A DNA stretch of 41,033 nt, taken from an uncultured Collinsella sp. GTDB lineage: Bacteria > Actinomycetota > Coriobacteriia > Coriobacteriales > Coriobacteriaceae. The position numbers were made by a program, and so were the translations under genes. Location of the stretch: positions 1 through 41,033 of the forward strand of contig CAUAWV010000017.1 of assembly GCA_958433005.1 (NCBI GenBank). Direction: 5' to 3'. The notes beneath the pieces were generated by a model. The model worked only from the letters and a program-made list of their open reading frames with translations, was not told where the DNA came from and did not search any database. This document shows positions 8,262 through 16,063 of the stretch, piece after piece. Every line of letters starts with the position of its first letter. The stretch's first letter is position 1.

Positions 8262-10820
8262 TTATTTGCCCTTGGGCTTGCTGGCGTAGAACTTCTTCTT
8301 TTTGGGCTTACCTGCACAGGTGGGCTTGCCGTCACCGCGCGGCCCTCGGTCGCCGGCCTGCGCGTGCGCGGGCACTGCTGTACGGGGCTTGCGGGCTTCG
8401 GGGTTGCGCAGCTCCTCGGTTCGCTCGGCAATCTCCTCGGCACTAAAGCCGACTTCGGCCATGGCATCCTCGATGGGCAGGCGGCGCACGATATAGCAAT
8501 GGTGCACCTTCTGGTTGCGCGCGAAGTCCTCGGGGATGGTCTGCGCCGTAATGTCCTGTAGCACGACGCCCGCGCGCGCGAGCTTGCGCGTCTCGGGGCG
8601 GAAGCCGCGCAGGTTGCAGCTAAAGATGGCGTGGCCGCCCTGCGCGAGCAGGCGCGATACACCGGCCAAAAGCTCAACATGGTCGCGCTGAACATCCCAG
8701 GTGCGGCGGCCCATCTTGGACGAGTTCGAAAACGTGGGCGGATCGACAAAGATCAGGTCCCAGCGATTGCGCGTCTGGCGCTGGTCGCGAATCCAGGCGA
8801 GCACGTCGTCGCGCACAAAGTGGTGCTGCGGCCCCACAAAGCCATTCTGGCGCATGTTGCGCTCGGCCCAGTCCAGGTAGGTGTTCGAGAGGTCGACCGT
8901 CACGGTTTCCTCGACGCCGCCGTCGGCTGCATAGCAGGTGGCGGTGCCGGTGTAGGCAAACAGGTTGAGGAAGCGGCGCGCCTGCTTGGCGTGCTCGCGC
9001 ACCAGATTGCGCGTGACGCGATGATCCAGGAAGATGCCGACGTCCAGGTAGTCGTCAAAGTTGACGGCAAAGGTAAGGCCGCCTTCCTCGATGAGCGGCA
9101 GGCGACGGCGCGCAATGTTGGCGCGCTCGCCCGAGCCGCCCTTGCCGGCGCCCTGCTTACCGTACTGCGAACCGCCGCGCGAACGTATGCGGGCTTTGGC
9201 GTGCACGTGCTCGGCTGGAACATCCAAGATGAGCGGCGCGATGGCCAAGATATCGAGCATGCGGGCCTGGGCCAGCGCAGGATCGATGGTCTTGGGTGCG
9301 GCGTACTCGGCGATGACGAGCCAGCGGCCCGGCGTCTGCGAGCAGCCCTCGTACAGGTCGATGGCGGCGGAGTAGTCGGGCAGGTCGGCATCGTAGACGC
9401 GGTAGCAGCTCACGCCCTCACGCTTTGCCCACTTGCGGCGCAGGCGGGCGTTCTTGCGCAGGCGGTTGGCGAACTGCTCGGACTCGGGAATGAGCACGGG
9501 CAGCGGCTTGCCGTCGCCCAAATCGAGCGTGGCGGCAGGTTCGGGCATGGGAGCGTTGGCGGCTTCGTTTTCGGTATCTGCGGCCTGCTCCTCGGCATCC
9601 GCGCTAGTCGCAGCTTCAAATGCTGCGGCGGTGTGGTCGAGCGAGGGCCAAACCTCAATAGTCGCCTCCTCGTTGTTGGGCATGACAGCGATGGAGCGCG
9701 CGTGCTCGGCATGGAGTGCGCGGGCCATAAGGCCGTCGCGGGTGAGCGCGGCGACCGGTGCGGCGGTAAGCTCGGGCGCGCGACGCAGTTCGCCGACCAG
9801 CGTCATGGCGTCGTGCATGAGCGAAAGCGGGGTCTCGGTGGTGTCTGCGACCACGGCGGCGCCGGCGACAGCACCCGCATGGTCCAGTACGGTAGTGGGC
9901 TTGGCGGCGCAAAAGTCGACAAAGCGCTTATAGCCGGCGCACTTGACCATGCGCTCGGCGGTCTTGCGGGCGGCGGGGTCGATGTCTACGGCAACGATGC
10001 GCGCCTGGCGCTCGCGCGCTGCCGTCTCGCGCTCGCGTGCCTCGGCAAGCAGCTGCTCCCATAGGGCGGCATCGTGCAGCTGCCAGCCCTCAAAGCCCCA
10101 GTGCTCGCGCGCGGCGCCCGGGGCACGGTCGGCCAGAATGTTCACGGCCTCCAGTAGCAGGCCGCCGCCGGCGCACGAGGCGTCGATCAGCGCGGGCAGG
10201 GCCTCGTTTTCGTAATCATCGGCCGTCAGCTCGCGCTCGCACAGCGCGGTCCAGCCGACCTGCGCCAATACCAGGGCGGCGTAGTCGGGGCGCAACACGT
10301 GCGCGCCCTCGCCGGCACGGGTCGCGGCGGGCGGCAGGCGCTTGAACAGCGGGTCGCCCGAAAGGTCCAGGCTTATGCTCGCGCGGCGCTGACGCAACGA
10401 AAGCAGCAGGTGGACATCGGGATCGGTGGCATCGACATCGGCGCGACGGCCTGTGGTCTCGGCCAGGCGATCGCACAATGCGTCCTTGGCGCGCAGGGCA
10501 GAGAAGCGCGTGTTGCGCAGCTGCTCGGTCACACCACGGGCAGTGATGGCAATGGTGGCGCCGGGGCGGACGATGTTTTCCCAGGCAATGTCGTAAACGG
10601 CATCGTACAGCTCGTCGGCATCCTGTGCCTCAAAGCGCCCGAGCACCACAAACACGCGGCTGGCCAGGCGCGACCACAGGCAGGCACGGTAGCCTTGCTC
10701 GAGCTCGCCCTCAAACGTGGCGCGGCCCTTGAGGCGGCGGACATGCGAAAGCCCGAGCCGTTTAAGCTCGTCGGCGAGTGCGGACTCAAAGCCCTCGGGG
10801 CAGCTTGCATAAAATTCCAT
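8262..10820 (-). CDS. rlmL: RlmKL 23S rRNA methyltransferase with a degenerate RlmL half
   Basis: Bifunctional 23S rRNA guanine methyltransferase, 852 aa (E. coli RlmKL 702). The N-terminus (MEFYASCPEGFESALADEL) leads into a THUMP domain, then the RlmL Rossmann domain, an acidic linker of about 40 residues near 400-430, and the RlmK domain (FLNLFAYTGTATCYAADGG near 620, DPPTFSNSSKM near 692, CNLRGF). The RlmK half (m7G2069) looks intact. In the RlmL half (m2G2445) motif I reads DASCAGGGLLLEA at 213-225 instead of DPMCGSGTLLIEA, and the NPPYGER catalytic motif is absent; the aligned stretch reads VVADTTETPLS. The start at 10820 has GAGAGG 7 nt upstream; the frame stays open further upstream but without family similarity. 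The C-terminal tail is Lys-rich. Confidence 0.9.
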   Translation of the reverse strand: MEFYASCPEGFESALADELKRLGLSHVRRLKGRATFEGELEQGYRACLWSRLASRVFVVLGRFEAQDADELYDAVYDIAWENIVRPGATIAITARGVTEQLRNTRFSALRAKDALCDRLAETTGRRADVDATDPDVHLLLSLRQRRASISLDLSGDPLFKRLPPAATRAGEGAHVLRPDYAALVLAQVGWTALCERELTADDYENEALPALIDASCAGGGLLLEAVNILADRAPGAAREHWGFEGWQLHDAALWEQLLAEARERETAARERQARIVAVDIDPAARKTAERMVKCAGYKRFVDFCAAKPTTVLDHAGAVAGAAVVADTTETPLSLMHDAMTLVGELRRAPELTAAPVAALTRDGLMARALHAEHARSIAVMPNNEEATIEVWPSLDHTAAAFEAATSADAEEQAADTENEAANAPMPEPAATLDLGDGKPLPVLIPESEQFANRLRKNARLRRKWAKREGVSCYRVYDADLPDYSAAIDLYEGCSQTPGRWLVIAEYAAPKTIDPALAQARMLDILAIAPLILDVPAEHVHAKARIRSRGGSQYGKQGAGKGGSGERANIARRRLPLIEEGGLTFAVNFDDYLDVGIFLDHRVTRNLVREHAKQARRFLNLFAYTGTATCYAADGGVEETVTVDLSNTYLDWAERNMRQNGFVGPQHHFVRDDVLAWIRDQRQTRNRWDLIFVDPPTFSNSSKMGRRTWDVQRDHVELLAGVSRLLAQGGHAIFSCNLRGFRPETRKLARAGVVLQDITAQTIPEDFARNQKVHHCYIVRRLPIEDAMAEVGFSAEEIAERTEELRNPEARKPRTAVPAHAQAGDRGPRGDGKPTCAGKPKKKKFYASKPKGK

Positions 10821-10895
10821 GGGTGACCTCTCTGGTTGTGTCGCTCCATTATATGATGGAAGCTTCGTTTGCCATCGCCCTCGAAAGGAACCCAT

Positions 10896-11723
10896 ATGAT
10901 TGATGCGTGCCCCGATTCTGCTGTACTGTTTTTTGACGTGGACGGCACGCTGACGTCGTTCGATCCCGACAGCATGACCGATAAGGACTTTTCGGCGGTG
11001 CGCCCCTCGCAGACGGTCATTGAGGCGTTTCATCGCCTGCACGATGCGGGGCACAAGGCGTTTATCTGCACAGGACGCCCCTTGTGGCTGATTGCCGATG
11101 GTCTGCGTGAGCTCGAACCTGCGGGTATCGTGGCCATGGCGGGGGCGACGCTCGAGGTTGAGGGCCGTGTGGTGCACGAGGATTGCTTTGAAGAGGACAT
11201 TGTCGAGGAGCTTGCGCGTCGCGTTGTGGACGCCGGCATTGAGGTCTTTTTTGAGGCCAACGCTGCGACTTTTGCACTAGAGCCCGCGGGTGTTGAACGG
11301 TCGTCTCTGATCGGCACGCATGTGGTGCATAGCGCCGAGGAAATGCGCATCGACGGCCGCCTGCGTGTGGGCAAGGTGTGCCTTAACGAGCCCGGCTTGG
11401 CTCGCGTGGCCAATGACGACGGCTTTATCGAACGCAACTTTGAGCTGTGCAACACCGGCGGCCAGAATCGCGAGCTGAGTCCCAAGGGCATTGACAAGGG
11501 CGTGGGCGTGGCGCGAGCGCTTGAGTATCTGGGGCGCGCCGGCAACGCGCGCACCTTTGGCTTTGGCGATTCGGGCAACGACCTGGGCATGCTTGCCGCC
11601 GTCGAGACGGCTGTTGCCATGGGCAACGCCATGCCCGAGGTCAAGGCAGTCGCCGACTACGTGACCGACGACGTCGCACGCGACGGTACCGTCACCGCCA
11701 TGCGCCACTTTGGGTTGATCTAA
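10896..11723 (+). CDS. Cof-type HAD-IIB phosphatase
   Basis: A 275-aa haloacid-dehalogenase-superfamily hydrolase. Motif I FFDVDGTLTSFD holds the nucleophile Asp near residue 14, motif II is CTGRP near residue 58, motif III Lys is in KGIDKGVG near 195, and motif IV is FGFGDSGNDLGML with the metal-binding Asp pair. The C2B-type cap lies between motifs II and III. Such enzymes dephosphorylate sugar phosphates, FMN-type cofactors or nucleotides; substrate not readable. The start at 10896 is preceded by AAAGGA 8 nt upstream. It is divergent from rlmKL; the 75-nt gap must hold both promoters. Confidence 0.85.
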   Translation: MIDACPDSAVLFFDVDGTLTSFDPDSMTDKDFSAVRPSQTVIEAFHRLHDAGHKAFICTGRPLWLIADGLRELEPAGIVAMAGATLEVEGRVVHEDCFEEDIVEELARRVVDAGIEVFFEANAATFALEPAGVERSSLIGTHVVHSAEEMRIDGRLRVGKVCLNEPGLARVANDDGFIERNFELCNTGGQNRELSPKGIDKGVGVARALEYLGRAGNARTFGFGDSGNDLGMLAAVETAVAMGNAMPEVKAVADYVTDDVARDGTVTAMRHFGLI

Positions 11724-11915
11724 TTATTTCGCCGTTCGGACGATTTTCGATCTGCAACTCACCGGATTCACATGCTCAATCGATTTATCAATTCAAACGC
11801 TAAGGCGTTTATACCGTTCGCCGAGAAGATAAAAAACCGCAGTTCACGCCTTGATAAACGTAGATAAAGTGTTTAGCAGTTCCACGCCCGTATGCTAACG
11901 AAAGGAATCAGGCAG

Positions 11916-12620
11916 ATGGCAATCAAGGTGTTCGCTGACGGTGCAAACCTCGAGGGCATGCTCGACATGTACGAGAACGGCAACGTTCAGGGCTTCACGA
12001 CCAACCCGTCCCTTATGAAGAAGGGCGGCGTGACGGATTACCGCGCTTTTGCCAAGGAGGTCCTGGCCCACATCACCGATGTGTCCGTATCGTTTGAGGT
12101 CTTTGCCGACGACGTCGAGACCATGGAGATCGAGGCCCGCGAGATCGCTGCCTGGGCCGAGAACGTCTATGTCAAGATTCCGTGCGTGACCACCAAGGGC
12201 GAGTCCACGGCCGAGTTGGTGCGCAAGCTTTCCGCCGACGGCATCAAGGTCAACGTCACCACCATCTTTACGCCCGCGCAGGTTGACGAGATGGTCGACG
12301 CCGTCGACGCCGAGACGCCGTCCATCATCTCGCTCTTTGCCGGCCGCATCGCCGACACCGGCGTCGATCCCATTCCGTTTATGACGGAGTCGGTCAAGAA
12401 GGCCGCCGCCAAGCCCAACTGCGAGGTTCTGTGGGAATCCACGCGCGAGCTTATCAACATTTACCAGGCGCAGGCCTGCGGCTGCCAGATCATCACGGTG
12501 CCCAACAGCATTCTGGCCAAGCGCAAGAACATCGGCCGCGACCCGTACGAGGTTTCGCTCGATACCGTGCGCGGCTTTGCCAAGGATATCGCGGCGCTCG
12601 GTTTCCATATCCTGCCGTAA
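11916..12620 (+). CDS. Transaldolase / fructose-6-phosphate aldolase family protein
   Basis: A 234-aa class I aldolase barrel of the short transaldolase (TalC/FSA) group. GFTTNPSLMKK at residues 26-36 is the phosphate/active-site signature, and the Schiff-base Lys is Lys87 in VYVKIPC. IISLFAGRIADTG and PNSILAK follow as usual. Family members either transfer dihydroxyacetone units in the pentose phosphate pathway or split fructose 6-phosphate; sequence alone does not decide. The start at 11916 has AAAGGA 10-11 nt upstream; an in-frame ATG at 11892 lies before that site. A 190-nt gap upstream is AT-richer than average and probably carries the promoter, but no clear hexamers stand out. Confidence 0.85.
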   Translation: MAIKVFADGANLEGMLDMYENGNVQGFTTNPSLMKKGGVTDYRAFAKEVLAHITDVSVSFEVFADDVETMEIEAREIAAWAENVYVKIPCVTTKGESTAELVRKLSADGIKVNVTTIFTPAQVDEMVDAVDAETPSIISLFAGRIADTGVDPIPFMTESVKKAAAKPNCEVLWESTRELINIYQAQACGCQIITVPNSILAKRKNIGRDPYEVSLDTVRGFAKDIAALGFHILP

Positions 12621-12650
12621 CGCGAACACTGGCTGCGCCGCGGATTGTTC

Positions 12651-12722
12651 GCCCCGGCCTTTCCTTTCCCTATCGCTCACGCGCTTCGCGAGGGTCGCGC
12701 TAGGCAAAGGAAAGGCCGGGGC
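12651..12722. terminator. 17-bp-arm palindrome after the aldolase gene
   Basis: GCCCCGGCCTTTCCTTT (12651-12667) and its exact complement (12706-12722) enclose a 38-nt loop that itself pairs (GCGCTTCGCG). A second hairpin, TACCGACG/CGTCGGTA (12723-12744), follows at once. Probably the terminator of the aldolase gene, although the sequence after it is not T-rich. Confidence 0.55.
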
Positions 12723-12750
12723 TACCGACGCGAACCCGTCGGTAGGTCCT

Positions 12751-12980
12751 GAGCTGAATCTCTACCTTTATTCCGATGGGGGTCGACAGCGCTACCCCGC
12801 CAACTGTCTCGGGCAGTAATGGGGCTGGGCTCGGATGGCAACGCCGCGTGCCGCTGGCGGCTTCGTTCGCCGGATGACGATTCGTGTTACGCGGCCGGCG
12901 TCACCTCGGACGGCGGCGTGGGCTCCGGCGGCATCGCGTGGACAACGCGGTTCAACATCATGGATCAACCTGTAATCTAA
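12751..12980 (+). pseudogene. Remnant of a DUF6273-like C-terminus (possible DGR variable protein)
   Basis: Two reading frames joined by a frameshift look like the end of a C-type-lectin-like DUF6273 protein. Frame one (12751-12819) reads YSDGGRQRYPANCLGQ then stop; frame two (12819-12980) reads GSDGNAACRWRLRSPDDD and then SCYAAGVTSDGGVGSGG before a stop at 12978. The W-x-LRSP core followed by an Asp/Ser/Gly/Val-rich tail is the usual DUF6273 ending, which in diversity-generating retroelements is the variable region. There is no start codon, no ribosome site and no upstream domain, so this is a decayed fragment. The family call is from memory of the pattern, not from a search. Directly downstream lies an Avd-like remnant, which strengthens the reading. 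Confidence 0.5.
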
Positions 12981-13000
12981 TGATCTTCTAATCCATATCT

Positions 13001-13220
13001 ATCAAGTATCGAAAACGATCCGGCCCCGAGTTGGCAGTCATCGCCAAGGCAAAGGACCCTGCCGGCTATGTGTTCGGGGCGACGCGCAAGTCGCCCAAGA
13101 CCCTTCGATTATCCTTTGTTCCGCGCATGTAAGATCTCATACTTGACGTGGTTGAACAGCTCTACCGGGCAAACGAGGTCTTTGCGGTTCGTGCCCATAA
13201 GTGCTCCACTAACAAAAATC
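13001..13220 (+). pseudogene. Remnant of an Avd-like four-helix-bundle protein (DGR accessory)
   Basis: One frame, broken by a TAA at 13130-13132, reads ELAVIAKAKDPAGYVFGATR, KSPKTLRLSFVPRM, stop, then DLILDVVEQLYRANEVFAVRA. The pattern (AKDL..Y....KSPK..RF.F..R.QN..LD..E.LYRAN..FV) is that of small helical-bundle proteins encoded beside the reverse transcriptase of gut diversity-generating retroelements (Avd type). It has no start codon: ATC AAG stands where ATG would be expected. After about 13215 the similarity ends at the inverted-repeat element 13221-13389, and the second half of the bundle is missing. No reverse transcriptase or template repeat is in the window. Assignment rests on recognised pattern, so moderate confidence. 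Confidence 0.55.
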
Positions 13221-13389
13221 GAGATATTCGGCCTCAGGGTGCCGTCAAGATTGCCAATATGGCTGAAAAACGTCCCGTACCGCACCTCTGCGGGTGCAGA
13301 TATAGGACGTTTGTAGAATATCTGACGCTTATTTGTTGAGCTTGCACTTTGAAGAGGTGTTATCGCGGCCCAGTGAGGCCGAATATCTC
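13221..13389. repeat. 169-bp element with 16-bp terminal inverted repeats
   Basis: GAGATATTCGGCCTCA (13221-13236) is perfectly complementary to 13374-13389. Between them sits a nested hairpin AAACGTCC (13268-13275) / GGACGTTT (13305-13312) with GCACC/GGTGC inside. AAAAAT occurs next to both ends (one base off on the left), as a target duplication might. It interrupts the Avd-like remnant. Size and shape fit a small non-autonomous mobile element, but only one copy is visible. Confidence 0.45.
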
Positions 13390-13463
13390 AAAAATTGCAG
13401 GTGAGGATTAGCGGAAACGGCGTCTCGCACTTCGGGATATCGCCAAATCGTTTTAGAAGGAGG

Positions 13464-13495
13464 GGCGCTCGGCGGAATGGGACCCGCCGAGCGCC
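13464..13495 (-). terminator. Terminator of tex
   Basis: GGCGCTCGGCGG (13464-13475) pairs perfectly with 13484-13495, a 12-bp GC stem with an 8-nt loop, 9 nt beyond the tex stop. On the minus strand CCTCCTTCT follows, a weak pyrimidine run. Confidence 0.7.
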
Positions 13496-13504
13496 TGCAG
13501 CGGC

Positions 13505-15652
13505 TTACTTGCCCCGCACCATGGTGAGCGAGATTTTCTTGCGGTCTCGATCGACCTTCTCGACCCACACCTTGACCGTGTCGCCGACGCGCACTACGTC
13601 GCTGGGGTGCTTGACGAAGCGGTTGGCAAGCTTGGAGATGTGCACGAGGCCGTCCTGGTGCACGCCCACGTCGACAAAGGCGCCAAAGTCGACGACGTTG
13701 CGCACCGTGCCCTTGAGTTCCATGCCGGGCTCTAGGTCGTCGATGGAAAGCGCCGAGCGGCTAAAGACCACCTCGGGTGCGTCGTCGCGCGGGTCGCGGC
13801 CGGGCTTCTTGAGCTCGTTGACAATGTCGATGAGCGTCAGGGTGCCGCAGTCCAGGTCGCTTGCCAGCGTCGAGATACTGCCCAGACGGCGCTCGATGTC
13901 GGGCACGCCGCCACGGCTGAGTTCACTGGCCGCAACGCCGGCACGCTCCAGGACGGCCGTCGCCACCTCGTAGCTCTCGGGGTGGACGCTCGTCGCGTCG
14001 AGCGGGTTCTTGCCGCCGCTAATGCGCAGGAAGCCCGCGGCGTTGAGGTATGCCTTGGGTCCCAGCTTGGGGACCTTCTTGAGCTGGCGGCGATCGGTAA
14101 AGGCTCCGTTTTCCTCGCGGTAGGCCACGATATTCTTGGCCACGCTCGGCGTGATGCCCGATACGTAGCCCAGCAGGCTCGCGCTTGCGGTGTTGACGTC
14201 GACGCCCACGCGGTTGACGACGTCTTCCACCACGTGGCCCAGGGTGCGCGAAAGCTCGGCCTGGTCAAGGTCGTGCTGGTACTGGCCCACGCCGATGGAC
14301 TGGGGCGGAATCTTGACGAGCTCTGCCAACGGGTCCTGCAGACGGCGGCCCAGGCTCATGGCGCCGCGCACGGTGACGTCCAGGCCGGGGTATTCCTGAC
14401 TGGCGAGCTCGGAGGCGGAGTACACCGACGCGCCGGCTTCGTTGACGATGGTGTATCGCAGCCCGGGCGCCTGCTCGGCAATGAACTCCGAGACGACTTC
14501 CTCGGTCTCGCGGCTGGCGGTGCCGTTGCCGATGACGATGGTGTTGACGCCGTCCTTCTTGACGAGGCGGGCAAGCTCGCGCTTGGTGCCGGCGACGTCG
14601 TGGCGCGGCTTGGTGGGGTAGACCACGCTGTGGTCGAGTAGCTTGCCGGTCTCGTCCATGACGGCGACCTTGCAGCCGGTGCGGTAGCCCGGATCGAGCG
14701 CGAGCACGCGGGCACCGCGCACGGGGCGTGCCGAGAGCAAGCCCTCGAGATTCTTGGCAAAGACATTGATGGCCTCGGTCTGAGCGCGGACGGTGAGTTT
14801 GGCGCGGGCCTCGCGCTCCAGCGAGGGGGCCATGAGACGCTTGTAACCGTCGGCGATAGCGGCGTCAAAGACGGGCGCGAACACGCCCTGGCGACGGGGC
14901 CAGCGGCTGCCGAGGCGCGCCGTGGCGGCAGCGCCGTCGACGTTCACGCGCACGCGGAGCTTGCCCTCGCGCTCACCGCGGTCGATAGCCAGCACGCGGT
15001 GGTTGGGAATACGGCGCAGGGGCTCGTCGTAGCTGTAGTACGGCTCGTAGGGGGTCTTCTCGGTGGGGTCGGTGGCCTCGACGACGATGTCGGCGGTGTT
15101 TTGCGTAAAGGCGCGCAGGTCGGCGACGTTCTCCGGGTCCTCGGCTACCGTCTCGGCCACGATGTCGGCGGCGCCAGCGAGCGCCTTCTCGGGCGTGTCG
15201 AAGCCGGCCTCCTCGTTGACGTATGCCGCGGCGGCGTCGAGCGCGCTGCCCTTGGCCGATGCCAGCATGATGACCATGTTGGCAAGCGGCTCCAGACCTG
15301 CCTCGCGGGCCTTCTGCGCACGGGTCATGCGCTTTTTGCGATAGGGCTTGTAGAGGTCCTCGACGCGCTGGAGCTGCGTGGCCTCGCGAATCTGCTGCTC
15401 GAGCTCGGGCGTGAGCTTGCCCTGCGCGTCGATGAGCAGGATGACGTCCTCTTTGCGCTGCTCAAGATTGCGCAGGTAGGACAGGCGCTCGTCGAGCGCA
15501 CGCAGGGCGACGTCATCCATGCCGCCGGTGGCCTCTTTACGGTAGCGCGAGATAAAGGGGATGGTATTGCCCTCGTCGATGAGCTTGACGGCCGCCTCGA
15601 CGTTGGCGGCCTTAAGGTTGAGCTCGTGGGCGAGCTGCGCGATAAGATCCAT
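13505..15652 (-). CDS. tex: Tex-family RNA-binding transcription accessory protein
   Basis: A 715-aa nucleic-acid-binding protein of the Tex/YhgF family (E. coli 773 aa). In order: N-terminal helical Tex domain (NTIPFISRYRKEATGGMDD near residue 30), YqgF/RNase H-like domain (LALDPGYRTGCKVAVMD near 317), helix-hairpin-helix segments (ASASLLGYVSGITPSVAKNI and LKKVPKLGPKAY), and a C-terminal S1 domain (GTVRNVVDFGAFVDVGVHQD to the end). Tex acts in transcription under stress and in expression of some toxin genes; its exact job is not settled. The ATG at 15652 has AAGGAG 5 nt upstream; the frame stays open to 15739 through the promoter region without similarity. A P2 palindromic element lies about 95 bp upstream of the start. 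Confidence 0.93.
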   Translation of the reverse strand: MDLIAQLAHELNLKAANVEAAVKLIDEGNTIPFISRYRKEATGGMDDVALRALDERLSYLRNLEQRKEDVILLIDAQGKLTPELEQQIREATQLQRVEDLYKPYRKKRMTRAQKAREAGLEPLANMVIMLASAKGSALDAAAAYVNEEAGFDTPEKALAGAADIVAETVAEDPENVADLRAFTQNTADIVVEATDPTEKTPYEPYYSYDEPLRRIPNHRVLAIDRGEREGKLRVRVNVDGAAATARLGSRWPRRQGVFAPVFDAAIADGYKRLMAPSLEREARAKLTVRAQTEAINVFAKNLEGLLSARPVRGARVLALDPGYRTGCKVAVMDETGKLLDHSVVYPTKPRHDVAGTKRELARLVKKDGVNTIVIGNGTASRETEEVVSEFIAEQAPGLRYTIVNEAGASVYSASELASQEYPGLDVTVRGAMSLGRRLQDPLAELVKIPPQSIGVGQYQHDLDQAELSRTLGHVVEDVVNRVGVDVNTASASLLGYVSGITPSVAKNIVAYREENGAFTDRRQLKKVPKLGPKAYLNAAGFLRISGGKNPLDATSVHPESYEVATAVLERAGVAASELSRGGVPDIERRLGSISTLASDLDCGTLTLIDIVNELKKPGRDPRDDAPEVVFSRSALSIDDLEPGMELKGTVRNVVDFGAFVDVGVHQDGLVHISKLANRFVKHPSDVVRVGDTVKVWVEKVDRDRKKISLTMVRGK

Positions 15653-15745
15653 GGAACTCCTTGCGTTTATGGTGCATTTGCAGCACAGAGCCACCAAGGA
15701 TACCACCCGTCCCAAAAGACTGTTTTGGGGCCGCGTCACAAAAAC

Positions 15746-15883
15746 GGCCTATCTACTACGTTTTACCCGTAGGGGCTGACCATGCCCTTGTTTTCCGAAG
15801 ATCGGCAACCCGTCTACCTGCGGTTTTTATTTCGCGAAATTCGGTATGGTTGAGGGTGATCGGTTAAACGTAGTAGATAGGCC
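15746..15883. repeat. P2 palindromic element, copy A (138 bp)
   Basis: GGCCTATCTACTACGTTT (15746-15763) is exactly complementary to 15866-15883. The interior shares a core with copy B at 25329-25477: TTGTTTTCCG-like stretch, identical GTCTACCTGCGGTTTT (15812-15827), AATTCGGTATGGTTG and CGGTT next to the right arm. The arms of the two copies share only TACTACG and otherwise differ while staying paired. It lies upstream of tex, in a region that otherwise contains no gene (15653-16063). Confidence 0.7.
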
Positions 15884-15959
15884 CATTTCGTGGCGAACGA
15901 ACCAAGCCGAGGTGCAAAAAGGCCCCCCGTCTCAGAAAATCATTGGAAACGTAGCAAAA

Positions 15960-15991
15960 TGCCCCGCGGGCAGGAGGCTGCTCGCGGGGCA
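15960..15991 (-). terminator. Terminator of the Gfo/Idh-MFS-SDR operon
   Basis: TGCCCCGCGGGCAG (15960-15973) pairs with CTGCTCGCGGGGCA (15978-15991) with one mismatch; on the minus strand TTTTGC follows. It lies 72 bp past the stop of the oxidoreductase gene and is the likely end of the operon. Confidence 0.75.
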
Positions 15992-16063
15992 AAGAAGAGG
16001 GGCTTATTTGTGGCGGACCGAGGGGCTCGGCATGGGGTTTCTGCCGCGGCCGCTCTCAAGGCA

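Noticed and set aside
10821..11177. N-terminal extension of RlmKL by 119 codons
   Set aside because: Overlaps the HAD gene on the opposite strand and its promoter; MEFYASCPEG at 10820 is the family start.
13068..13339. Open frames of 60-80 codons in the aldolase-tex gap as real genes
   Set aside because: The one from 13148 is the second half of the Avd-like remnant, cut off by an upstream in-frame stop and running into an inverted-repeat element; the other is a shifted frame of the same DNA.
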